IMG/VR virus record: IMGVR_UViG_3300009182_000057
Coordinates: 1 to 64,000 of that record
Reading direction: 5' to 3' (one strand)
Length of the DNA stretch: 64,000 nucleotides
From: a virus
Shown here piece after piece: positions 15,747 to 22,730 of the stretch. The notes under the pieces were generated by a model, which searched no databases, had not been told where the DNA came from, and saw nothing but the letters and a program-made list of their open reading frames with translations. Within the stretch, counting starts at the first letter, position 1; every line of letters begins with the position of its first letter. A program made the position numbers and the translations under genes.

Positions 15747-16421
15747 ATGAGTCAAAACGTTTATAATCTTTTAGTTGAAGAACCTGTCTATGAAGTCAAA
15801 TATTTAATAGAAGAAAAAAACAGAAACACACCTTCTATCCTTCATATTGAAGGTGATTTTTTAATGGCTAATAAGCCTAATAAGAATAAGAGAGTTTATC
15901 CATTAGAAGAAATGGTTAAAGAGGTTAACCGTTATCAATCTGAAATGATTGAAACTAATAGAGCAACCGGTGAATTGAATCACCCTTCTTCTCCAGAAGT
16001 TAATTTAGAAAGAATATGTCATATGGTTACAGAGCTAAGACAAGAAGGAGATATTTTTAAAGGTAAGTCTAGAGTACTTTCCACACCTATGGGTCAAATT
16101 GTTCGTTCATTAATAATGGACGGAGTGCGTCTTGGTGTATCTAGTAGAGCATTAGGAGCTCTTACACCAGACGGTAATGGTACCAATAGAGTTTCAGATT
16201 TTAGATTAGTAGCAGTAGACGTTGTTGCTGATCCTTCAGTACCTTCTGCTTTTGTTAATGGTATATTAGAATCCAAGCAATGGATATTAAATGAGTACGG
16301 TCAATTTGCACCGACTTATGAAAATTTCGAAAAGAATATAGCATCTTTACCTAAAAAAATGTCAGATCAATATCTCAGAGAACAAGTCATTAATTTTATT
16401 AATGCATTAAAAACTCTTTAA
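15747..16421 (+). CDS. gp21: Prohead core protease (gp21-like)
   Basis: 224 residues; T4 gp21 has 212. It digests the scaffold and cuts N-terminal peptides from capsid and internal proteins during head maturation. The catalytic His is in GELNHPSSP (His79) and the Ser in LGVSSRALG (Ser132 or Ser133), both in strongly conserved context; RVLSTPMGQIVRSLIMDGVR and VAVDVVADPSVPSAFVNGI are also diagnostic. The N-terminus contains Leu-Val-Glu at residues 9-11, a possible self-cleavage site. Preceded by a perfect TATAAATA. It is the presumed enzyme acting on the Leu-Asn-Glu sites seen in the scaffold and in the small proteins at 3700 and 5000. Confidence 0.95.
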   Translation: MSQNVYNLLVEEPVYEVKYLIEEKNRNTPSILHIEGDFLMANKPNKNKRVYPLEEMVKEVNRYQSEMIETNRATGELNHPSSPEVNLERICHMVTELRQEGDIFKGKSRVLSTPMGQIVRSLIMDGVRLGVSSRALGALTPDGNGTNRVSDFRLVAVDVVADPSVPSAFVNGILESKQWILNEYGQFAPTYENFEKNIASLPKKMSDQYLREQVINFINALKTL

Positions 16422-16438
16422 TTTGTCACAGACAAGGG

Positions 16439-16448
16439 TAAATAAATA
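16439..16448 (+). promoter_or_regulatory. Late-promoter-like TAAATAAATA box
   Basis: Two overlapping TAAATA boxes end eight bases before the ATG at 16456 of the core protein. A small TTGTC-aca-GACAA stem lies just upstream (16424-16436). Promoter use is inferred. Confidence 0.45.
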
Positions 16449-16455
16449 ACATAAC

Positions 16456-16725
16456 ATGAGTATCCGTTCCGTAATTTCAAAATTCATAGCTCAGATTTGT
16501 GAAAAAGATTACAAGTCAGCTAACACAACTTTAGATACAATAGTATCTGAAAAGGTTAAGACTCGTATCAAGAGCACAGCTGAAAAGCAAAAAGCAAAGA
16601 AAGTCAGCAAAGACATTTCTAAGGAAGTTAAGAAAGGTCATCCACAAAAGCAAGCAGTTGCTATTGCCCTTTCAAAAGCTGGTGTAAAAAAAGGTGACAA
16701 AAAGGCCACCAAGAAGAGTAAGTAA
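16456..16725 (+). CDS. Small prohead core protein (gp67/gp68-like)
   Basis: 89 residues. The position between the prohead protease and the scaffold is where T4 has genes 67 and 68 relatives. The N-terminal part (MSIRSVISKFIAQI, then TTLDTIVSEKVKTRI) is like prohead core proteins of T4-like phages; the C-terminal part is very basic and holds GHPQKQAVAIALSKAG, a motif of small phage and bacterial proteins of unknown function, followed by a Lys-rich tail. I infer a core protein that may contact DNA. The family call rests mainly on position and the N-terminal pattern. Confidence 0.65.
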   Translation: MSIRSVISKFIAQICEKDYKSANTTLDTIVSEKVKTRIKSTAEKQKAKKVSKDISKEVKKGHPQKQAVAIALSKAGVKKGDKKATKKSK

Positions 16726-16742
16726 TTGCAACAATAAATTTT

Positions 16743-17624
16743 ATGGATCTTTCATCTATTCTCAAAAATATAGACAGTAATGTTTTAAATGAAGAAACAG
16801 CTACAGCTATTGCTGAGGCGTTTACAAGTGCAGTTGACGAAAAAGTCAATGCAAAAGTTTCTCTTGAATTAGAGAGTGCTCTTAGTAAACAAGATGAAGA
16901 GCATGCTTCTAAGTTAGAAAAGCTTTTAGAAGCTATTGATAATGATCACTCACAAAAATTAGAAACAGTTGTTGAGGCTATTAATTTAAGTCACACATCA
17001 AAGTTAGAAAAGCTTGTTTCTTATTATAGAGCAGCTCTTAATGAGAAAGCTGAAAGCTTTAGCAACAAGGTTGTTGAAGAGATCAGCAACTTCTTAGATC
17101 TTTATCTTGAGAAGGCAGTTCCACAAGTTCAATTAGATGAAGCAGTTGCTAATACAACAGCTAAGCAGCAACTTGAGCAAATCAAGAGCATCCTTGCTTT
17201 TGACCCGTCTTCGTTAAATGAAGATGTCAAGAGTCTCATTTCACAGGGAAAGGGTAAGATTGATGAGCTTCAAGCTCAACTCAATGAGTCCTATAATGAA
17301 AATTTAGCCCTCACCCAACAGCTTAACCATGCTAAGTCATCTCTTCTTTTAGAAGAAAAGACAAAGGGTATGCGTTCTGCTAAGAAGAATTTTATTACAA
17401 AAATATTGAGCGACAAGGCTCCTGAGTATATCTCGGAGAATTTTAACTATGTCGTTGAGATGTTCGAGAGAGAAGACAAAGAAACATCAGCAAGTCTCGT
17501 TGAAGAGGCTAAGCAAACTTCAGTATCTAAAGATGCTAAAGTACCAGCAGCTGTAATTTCAGAGTCAAAGAAAGAAGCTTATAGCCCAGTCTCCGGATAT
17601 CTTACAGCTTTAAAAGAGGCCTAA
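16743..17624 (+). CDS. gp22: Head scaffolding protein (gp22-like)
   Basis: 293 residues; T4 gp22 has 269. It builds the inner core on which the capsid assembles and is then destroyed by gp21. The sequence is Glu/Lys/Ala/Ser-rich and nearly all coiled coil, with a repeated HxSKLEKLLEAI element (about 52-100). Near the end comes the family signature EEKTKGMRSAKKNFITKIL followed by YISENFNYVVEMFERED. Residues 15-17 are Leu-Asn-Glu followed by Glu18; more L/I-x-E sites lie inside. It sits directly before the capsid gene, as in T4. The third-position bases begin to be more G/C-rich than in upstream genes. Confidence 0.92.
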   Translation: MDLSSILKNIDSNVLNEETATAIAEAFTSAVDEKVNAKVSLELESALSKQDEEHASKLEKLLEAIDNDHSQKLETVVEAINLSHTSKLEKLVSYYRAALNEKAESFSNKVVEEISNFLDLYLEKAVPQVQLDEAVANTTAKQQLEQIKSILAFDPSSLNEDVKSLISQGKGKIDELQAQLNESYNENLALTQQLNHAKSSLLLEEKTKGMRSAKKNFITKILSDKAPEYISENFNYVVEMFEREDKETSASLVEEAKQTSVSKDAKVPAAVISESKKEAYSPVSGYLTALKEA

Positions 17625-17640
17625 GCCGCTTTTACCGGTT

Positions 17641-17665
17641 GGAGAAGAGCAATTAAGCGCTTCCC
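17641..17665 (+). promoter_or_regulatory. Hairpin in the capsid gene leader
   Basis: GGAGAAGAGC (17641-17650) can pair with GCGCTTCCC (17657-17665) around AATTAA, with one bulged A and one mismatch. It is in the 71-base gap between scaffold and capsid genes, the longest gap in this operon. It could be an RNA-processing or stability element for the capsid message; no T-run follows. Confidence 0.35.
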
Positions 17666-17680
17666 GAATTCTATTCAAAT

Positions 17681-17695
17681 AGGAGAACTATAAAT
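17681..17695 (+). promoter_or_regulatory. Ribosome binding site of capsid gene with TATAAAT overlap
   Basis: AGGAGAA at 17681-17687, eight bases before the ATG, is the only strong Shine-Dalgarno sequence I found in the window. It is followed by TATAAAT (17689-17695), which with the A of the ATG makes a full TATAAATA. A transcript from that box would start inside the gene, so the box cannot be the promoter of the full capsid gene. Confidence 0.65.
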
Positions 17696-19144
17696 ATGAA
17701 CAATGTCAAACCAGCCCCTGGTTTCATCGATCGCTCCCGTGCCACTCAGCTCTTAGAGAAGTGGGCCCCTGTTCTTGATTACTCAAGTGACAAGGTTTCC
17801 CCAATCCAAGACGAGCATGCACGTCTTTCAACAGCAATGTTGATGGAAAACCAAGAGCGTTGGTGCTTAGAGGAAGCAGGTAATTCATATGCAGGTGGTG
17901 CCCTCGGTACCTCCTCATACGGATCAATCTACAATCCTCCAGGCTCCGTCACAACTAGTGATACATACGCAGCTAATGATGCGCGCTTACCAAAGGTATT
18001 AATCCCAATGGTTCGCCGTACATTCCCTGAGTTAATCACTAATGAGATCGTCGGTGTACAACCAATGAGCGGCCCGGTCGGACTCGCGTTCGCATTGCGT
18101 TATCGCTATGAGGCAGACAGTTTAGGTGCAAACGGCGTCGATGGATATCAAACAGGTGTTACAACAACAGCTGCTAATGGTGTTCCTCGTCAGTCCGATG
18201 GATCTGAACTTGGATACAACTACCTCGACACACGCTTCACTGGTACTTCAGCAACACAACTTTCCGGAAATTCCGACTTCGCCTTCGTAGGTGAAGATAA
18301 GGGTGTAGCTGCATTACTCAGTCAGTTTGAGTTGACAGGTAACATTCCACAGGTCACAGTAGAGTTCAGTAAGACAGCAGTTGAAGCCGGCACACGCCGT
18401 CTCGCAGCCCGCTGGTCTGTTGAGCTCGAACAGGATCTTAAGAACATGAACGGTCTCGATATCGACTCTGAATTAACAAATGCCATGAGCTATGAAATTC
18501 AAGCCGAAATCGATCGTGAAATGGTCATCAGAATGATCCAAACTGCTCTCAATGCCGGTTCCACAAACGGATATAGCTTCTGGTACGCAGCATCAGCCGA
18601 CGCACGTTGGCTCGGTGAGCGTAATCGTGACTTCTACAGCAAGGTAATCGTTCAAGCCAATCGTATTGCTATCCGCAATCGTCGTGGCAGCGCTAATTTC
18701 ATTATCGCTACACCAAAGGTTTGTGCTATCCTTGAGATGTTACCAGAGTTTCAATGGATGCCTGTAAACGGCAACATCAACACCCAACCAACTGGCATTG
18801 CCAAGGTTGGTACACTTGGTGGTCGTTTCACAGTCTACCGTGACACTCGTACAGACGCACAATTCCTCGCAGGAGCACGCAGTACAGCACTCGAGTACGC
18901 CCTCTTAGGTTACAAAGGCACAGAGTATTACGATACAGGTATCGTATACTGCCCATATATCCCTGTCATGATTCAGAGAACAGTCGGACCAAACGACTTC
19001 AGCCCACGCGTTGGGTTGATGACCCGTTATGGAGTCGTAGATTACATCTTCGGCGCTTCCCTCTACTATCACGTAATCATCGTTAGCGGATTGGGCACCT
19101 CTTTTGCCGGCGGCGCCAATGGCCAATCAACAATCTATATCTAA
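17696..19144 (+). CDS. gp23: Major capsid protein (gp23-like)
   Basis: 482 residues (T4 gp23 has 521). It forms the hexamers of the head shell. Homology is clear along the length: ATQLLEKWAPVLDYSSD, MVRRTFPELITNEIVGVQPM with SGPVGLAFALRYRYE, the block RRLAARWSVELEQDLKNMNG, and ANFIIATPKVCAILEM. A prohead-protease site is present as Leu58-Glu59-Glu60 before Ala61, aligned with the T4 gp23 cut after Glu65. Codon use is very different from its neighbours: G/C-ending codons are common and one sampled stretch near 18061 is about 60% GC. This fits selection for high expression. A strong Shine-Dalgarno precedes it and an intrinsic terminator follows. No separate gp24 vertex protein is visible. Confidence 0.97.
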   Translation: MNNVKPAPGFIDRSRATQLLEKWAPVLDYSSDKVSPIQDEHARLSTAMLMENQERWCLEEAGNSYAGGALGTSSYGSIYNPPGSVTTSDTYAANDARLPKVLIPMVRRTFPELITNEIVGVQPMSGPVGLAFALRYRYEADSLGANGVDGYQTGVTTTAANGVPRQSDGSELGYNYLDTRFTGTSATQLSGNSDFAFVGEDKGVAALLSQFELTGNIPQVTVEFSKTAVEAGTRRLAARWSVELEQDLKNMNGLDIDSELTNAMSYEIQAEIDREMVIRMIQTALNAGSTNGYSFWYAASADARWLGERNRDFYSKVIVQANRIAIRNRRGSANFIIATPKVCAILEMLPEFQWMPVNGNINTQPTGIAKVGTLGGRFTVYRDTRTDAQFLAGARSTALEYALLGYKGTEYYDTGIVYCPYIPVMIQRTVGPNDFSPRVGLMTRYGVVDYIFGASLYYHVIIVSGLGTSFAGGANGQSTIYI

Positions 19145-19167
19145 ACCATATAAATTGTAAGAAAGTT

Positions 19168-19204
19168 TTGCCTACCTTGATTGCTCGGGGTAGGCAATTT
19201 TTTT
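19168..19204 (+). terminator. Intrinsic terminator after capsid gene
   Basis: TTGCCTACC (19168-19176) pairs perfectly with GGTAGGCAA (19189-19197), a 9-bp stem with a 12-base loop, followed by seven T residues (19198-19204). It ends the head operon. It is the only textbook terminator in the window. Confidence 0.92.
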
Positions 19205-19241
19205 GCTTGTATTTTCCAATATATTGTTATATATTATACGT

Positions 19242-19787
19242 ATGAAATATGCATTAACAGGGTCTCATGGTGTTGGTAAGACTACTATTATCAACGAGCT
19301 ATGTGATTACCTAGAATTATCTAGAATTAAGCCTATTATTAATAGTAGTAATGCTCGTAAGATTATGCTTTCTGGCAGGACTATTAATGATTCTGGGGAT
19401 GATATTGTTCAGATGATTGTTGAATGTAGTCATGTTAGTAAATTTTGTGAAGATGATTGGTTTGCTGATCGTAGTGTTTTGGATGGGTATGCTTATACAA
19501 AGTATTTGCATAATCAGGGTAAAGTATCAAATGAAGTGATGAATGTAATTGAAAAATTAATGAGCACATTTGTTAAACTTTATGATAATATTTTTTATAT
19601 TCCAGTAGAATTTGATATGATTAAAGATGGTGTAAGAAAAGAAGACGAGCAATTCCAGAAAGATATAGATAATATTATATATAACACAATGATTAATAAT
19701 AATATTAGCTTTCATACTATAACAGGTTCTGTAGTAGAGAGAGTAGAAAAGATTAAAGGTATTATTCATCCTCACTTCGATTACTAA
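19242..19787 (+). CDS. P-loop nucleotide kinase-like ATPase (AAA_28/NadR-like), second copy
   Basis: 181 residues from ATG 19242. Walker A is GSHGVGKTT (7-15) and the kinase Asp-Arg is ADRSVLDGYAY (76-77). The block IFYIPVEFDMIKDGVRKEDE with DIDNII repeats the signature of the protein at 4354, so they are paralogues, though distant. Such proteins phosphorylate small molecules; the substrate is not known. The longer frame from TTG 19203 would begin within the T-run of the terminator and is rejected. It is the first gene after the terminator, so it must have its own promoter; the AT-rich stretch 19205-19240 could contain one, but I see no clear consensus. Confidence 0.75.
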   Translation: MKYALTGSHGVGKTTIINELCDYLELSRIKPIINSSNARKIMLSGRTINDSGDDIVQMIVECSHVSKFCEDDWFADRSVLDGYAYTKYLHNQGKVSNEVMNVIEKLMSTFVKLYDNIFYIPVEFDMIKDGVRKEDEQFQKDIDNIIYNTMINNNISFHTITGSVVERVEKIKGIIHPHFDY

Positions 19788-19788
19788 A

Positions 19789-20244
19789 TTGCAAACCTTT
19801 CTTCCTTATCCTGATTTTGCTAAGTCAGTTAAATGTCTAGACATGAGGCGTCTAGGTAAACAAAGAGCTGAAGTCTATGGATTACTTCGGTCTTTTGAAA
19901 TGGATCCAGAACAAGATAAGAAGCTTGGATTTAGAGATCCTAATAAATGGATGTGGTGGGGTCATTTTAATCAATTAATTGAATATGGTATAGCAGCTTG
20001 TGATGAATGGATCTCTCGCGGATATAAAGATACTTGCAGAGAGAAGATAGCAGCTTACAAGGATGTTTTTTCAAAGAATAATGAGCTTCCTTTTTGGTTT
20101 GGCAATGCTAAAGTACATTATTCGCATCAATGTGTTTTATTAAAAAAAGCTCCAGAACATTATAGTAGGCTTTTTCCATATGCAGATATTAACCAAGGTT
20201 ATATTTGGCCAGATTGTAGACATAACTTCTATTGGTATAAGTAA
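19789..20244 (+). CDS. Pyrimidine dimer DNA glycosylase-like protein (MSMEG_6728 type)
   Basis: 151 residues with a TTG start. The beginning MQTFLPYPDFAKSVKCLDMR with RLGKQRAE is the exact start pattern of the MSMEG_6728 type of the Pyr_excise family, which supports the TTG. Further conserved parts are DPNKWMWWGHFNQLIEYGIA and CDEWISRGYKDTCREKI. Family members are related to the T4 endonuclease V fold and are thought to act in DNA repair, but the activity of this subtype is not proven to my knowledge. The gene begins one base after the stop of the kinase gene and forms a unit with it and with the 149-residue gene that follows. Confidence 0.82.
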   Translation: MQTFLPYPDFAKSVKCLDMRRLGKQRAEVYGLLRSFEMDPEQDKKLGFRDPNKWMWWGHFNQLIEYGIAACDEWISRGYKDTCREKIAAYKDVFSKNNELPFWFGNAKVHYSHQCVLLKKAPEHYSRLFPYADINQGYIWPDCRHNFYWYK

Positions 20245-20250
20245 TAGATA

Positions 20251-20700
20251 ATGGATTTTAAGAGTTATTATAATTTGAACGAGAACGTAAACAAGTTTGA
20301 CATTAATTGGCAAATTGTTCGTACAGATGCTAGAGATATTAAAGATGTATCAGAAAAGATTTCTCATGTAATACATTTTTTAAATGATCATCCTACTAAA
20401 GAAAATTACGGAAGGGTTCACAATTGGCTTAGAATGACTAAGCTTGGTTATAAATCAGAGCCAGAAAAGGCCCAACAATTTGAACACGCCTTGGATCACA
20501 TAGAAAACAATAAAGAGAAATATAATTCTATAGAAGATCTCGGAGATATCTCTTCTATAGATTCCAATAAACTTTTAAAAGTTTATAAAGACTTAAAGAA
20601 AAGAAAATACGGTTTTCAAATTAAGACAGTGCCTAAAGCACATACAGACTTTCTTCAGCAATTAGAATTTGAATTAGAAAAGAGAAGAATAAAAATTTAA
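20251..20700 (+). CDS. Hypothetical protein with possible prohead-protease site
   Basis: 149 residues, mixed charge, mostly helical. The N-terminus MDFKSYYNLNENVNKFD contains Leu9-Asn10-Glu11, like the Leu-Asn-Glu motif of the probable internal head proteins, but the next residue is Asn, which is not the preferred Ala/Gly. A central block NYGRVHNWLRMTKLGYK looks conserved-type, but I cannot name the family. It follows the glycosylase-like gene by six bases. Role unknown. Confidence 0.65.
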   Translation: MDFKSYYNLNENVNKFDINWQIVRTDARDIKDVSEKISHVIHFLNDHPTKENYGRVHNWLRMTKLGYKSEPEKAQQFEHALDHIENNKEKYNSIEDLGDISSIDSNKLLKVYKDLKKRKYGFQIKTVPKAHTDFLQQLEFELEKRRIKI

Positions 20701-20708
20701 TTTTTGTG

Positions 20709-20737
20709 TTTTATTATTACACTAGCTAATAATAAAA
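20709..20737. terminator. AT-only hairpin between convergent genes
   Basis: TTTTATTATTA (20709-20719) and TAATAATAAAA (20727-20737) form a perfect 11-bp stem with loop CACTAGC. It lies between two convergent genes (stops at 20700 and 20771), where a two-way terminator is expected. Neither side has a clean T-run after the stem, so this may only be an RNA end-stabilising hairpin. Confidence 0.45.
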
Positions 20738-20770
20738 TCACAACCAGATAAAAAATTGATTCTATAGCAC

Positions 20771-21244
20771 TCACAAGTCAGGATCTGAATCCTGTATTAA
20801 CTCTACTTTATCCCTCTTATTTTTGTCATATAATTTTGACATTATTTCATCCCTAGTTGCTATGAGCACATTAGTGGTAGGAGGTTTTATATTCTTGGCA
20901 GCAGATACTTCCATCTGTTTAATTTCTATATTATTTTTAATCTGCTTATTTTGCATATTAATTTTATTCAAAGAATCTAAAGCTTTGGTAGTTGCATTAA
21001 TTAAAGAAGCTAAAGCTGCTATCTCTTGTGGATTTTGTCCGGTAATGACTATATCCTTTAAAGAATTAACAGCATCTAAACTAGCTTCTATATTTTCTGT
21101 AGCCTTCTTAATAACATATTCATTCATGTTATCATCATTAACCTCCGGAAGAGGAGTTTCTGATGGAACTACTTGATTATTAGAAGGTACTGAATCAGCT
21201 CGCAATTGCTCAACAATTGCATCTATCTCATTATTTGATTCCAT
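20771..21244 (-). CDS. gp16: Terminase small subunit (gp16-like)
   Basis: 157 residues; T4 gp16 has 164. Small terminase forms a ring that regulates the packaging motor gp17 and helps select DNA. The layout is that of gp16: disordered acidic N-terminus, two long helices (ATENIEASLDAVNSLKDIVI, then EIAALASLINATTKALDSLN continuing with KINMQNKQI) and the C-terminal signature NVLIATRDEIMSKLYD, which corresponds to the T4 segment ATVFMGSPTELMDEI. The large subunit is not in this window. The gene is alone on the minus strand between plus-strand genes. Confidence 0.72.
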   Translation of the reverse strand: MESNNEIDAIVEQLRADSVPSNNQVVPSETPLPEVNDDNMNEYVIKKATENIEASLDAVNSLKDIVITGQNPQEIAALASLINATTKALDSLNKINMQNKQIKNNIEIKQMEVSAAKNIKPPTTNVLIATRDEIMSKLYDKNKRDKVELIQDSDPDL

Positions 21245-21310
21245 GTTGAATTATTATACAAATATCTTACTATTATACTTATGGAGCTTCTCAGATATTT
21301 CCATGTTGAA
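21239..21310. repeat. 12-bp direct repeat, 60 bases apart
   Basis: TTCCATGTTGAA occurs at 21239-21250 and again at 21299-21310. The first copy covers the minus-strand start codon of the small terminase gene. The second supplies TTGAAA for a possible promoter of the dUTPase gene. It may be a binding site or the trace of a small duplication. Confidence 0.5.
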
Positions 21311-21333
21311 AAAAGTCTAATGTATTTTATTAT
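21306..21333 (+). promoter_or_regulatory. Possible sigma-70-type promoter of dUTPase gene
   Basis: TTGAAA (21306-21311), a 16-base spacer and TATTAT (21328-21333) lie directly upstream of the dUTPase ATG at 21340. Consensus match is fair and the leader would be very short. No TAAATA box is present, which fits an early or middle gene. Confidence 0.35.
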
Positions 21334-21339
21334 AGTCAT

Positions 21340-21795
21340 ATGAATGAAGAACCTTTTAAGTTAGAACCAATAAGAATACATTTTATAAAAACACATCCAG
21401 ATGCAATTCTTCCATCTAAGAAGAATATAAATGATACCGGATATGATCTTTCTTCCGTTGAAGAAGTAGTAGTACCAGCTAAAGGGTCAGCAGTTGTTCC
21501 TACGGGATTACAAGTAGCAAAGACAGAAAGAGGTTTATGGTATTTAATTCTTCCTCGTTCAGGTATGGGATTTAAACACAGCATACAACCACATTTAGGA
21601 GTTATAGATAATGAATATAGAGGTGATTTAGGAGTTAAGCTTTACAACTTTTCTGATGTTGATTACAAGGTAAACAAAGGTGATAGAGTAGCTCAAATTG
21701 CTTACTTCCCATTACTTTGCATAGAACCTACATGGGCAACAGAAACAGACGAAACTTCTCGCGGAGCTAATGGATTTGGTAGCTCAGGCTTCTAA
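21340..21795 (+). CDS. dut: dUTP diphosphatase (dUTPase)
   Basis: 151 residues, a trimeric dUTPase type. It splits dUTP to dUMP and pyrophosphate, keeping uracil out of phage DNA and feeding dTMP synthesis. All five motifs are visible: DTGYDLSS (32-39), LPRSGMGFK (71-79), GVIDNEYRGD (87-96, with the catalytic Asp90), GDRVAQI (114-120) and RGANGFGSSGF (141-151). It overlaps the next gene, the clamp loader, by TAATG, so both are co-expressed. The first motif has Thr instead of the usual Ala (AGYDL), a mild variation. Confidence 0.95.
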   Translation: MNEEPFKLEPIRIHFIKTHPDAILPSKKNINDTGYDLSSVEEVVVPAKGSAVVPTGLQVAKTERGLWYLILPRSGMGFKHSIQPHLGVIDNEYRGDLGVKLYNFSDVDYKVNKGDRVAQIAYFPLLCIEPTWATETDETSRGANGFGSSGF

Positions 21796-22730
21796 TGAGT
21801 AATCATTACGAAACACTTTGGGTTGAGCGCTACAGACCCAAGACATTAAAAGACATTATTCTCACAGAAGAGAATAGAGAACATTTTAATACTATCGGAG
21901 AAGATACACCTAATATTCTTTTTCACGGATCTCCTGGTACTGGTAAAAGTACCTTAGCTAAGATTATTGTTATTGATATTTTAAAATGTCAATATCTTTA
22001 TATTAATGCTTCGGATGAAAGTGGTATTGATACTATTAGAAATAAAGTTATTAGCTTTGCTCAGACCCGTTCAGTAGATGGAAAGAAGAAAGTAGTAATA
22101 TTAGAAGAGGCTGATGGTCTTACAGGTGATGCATTACGTATTCTTCGCAATGTCATGGAAGAATATGTAGATACTACTCGATTTATTCTTACAGCCAATT
22201 ATCTCAATAAAATAATTGAGCCTATTAGATCGCGTTGTATGCTTTTTAAATTACAACCAGACTTAGTAGGATGTGTTACTAGAGTTGTAGAGATTTTAAA
22301 GAAAGAAAATATCAAGGTCGATGCTAATACTTCTAAAAGACTAGCTGAATTTACTACAGATAGGTATCCAGACCTTAGACGTATTATTAATGATCTACAA
22401 AGGTTTTCTGTATCAGGTTCTTTAGTTATTCCAGAAGACGATCAGATATCAGATTTGGCATCTTATATTATTAAAGGATTAGCAGTTTCTAAGACATCTT
22501 CTTTAGATCTTAGAAAGAAAGTTATTGAATCAGAAAAGTTATTCAATAGTGACTACCAATTGCTTTTAAAGCAAATGTTTGATTATGTCTATGATTCAGG
22601 TTTAACAGAGAAGGAGAAGAAGATTCTCCTCATAGACATAGGTGAATATATGTATAGAGATAATTTCGTATTAGATCACGAAATTAATTTCTTCTGCTGT
22701 TTACTGGCTATAGAAGCTTCGTTTAATTAA
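21795..22730 (+). CDS. gp44: Clamp loader large subunit (gp44-like)
   Basis: 311 residues; T4 gp44 has 319. An AAA+ ATPase that with gp62 opens the sliding clamp and loads it on primed DNA. Visible are the RFC-like start LWVERYRPKTLKDIIL, Walker A GSPGTGKST (45-53), a Walker B variant VVILEEADGLT, the sensor-1 stretch RFILTANY and the RFC-box PIRSRCMLFKL. In T4-like phages the clamp also activates late transcription, so this gene ties replication to the TAAATA promoters. The stop overlaps the stop of the convergent gene by four bases. The clamp gp45 is not in this window. Confidence 0.93.
   Translation: MSNHYETLWVERYRPKTLKDIILTEENREHFNTIGEDTPNILFHGSPGTGKSTLAKIIVIDILKCQYLYINASDESGIDTIRNKVISFAQTRSVDGKKKVVILEEADGLTGDALRILRNVMEEYVDTTRFILTANYLNKIIEPIRSRCMLFKLQPDLVGCVTRVVEILKKENIKVDANTSKRLAEFTTDRYPDLRRIINDLQRFSVSGSLVIPEDDQISDLASYIIKGLAVSKTSSLDLRKKVIESEKLFNSDYQLLLKQMFDYVYDSGLTEKEKKILLIDIGEYMYRDNFVLDHEINFFCCLLAIEASFN

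Noticed and set aside
19203-19241. TTG start extending the second P-loop kinase by 13 residues
   Set aside because: It would start within the T-run of the terminator; ATG 19242 begins right before the conserved first strand.
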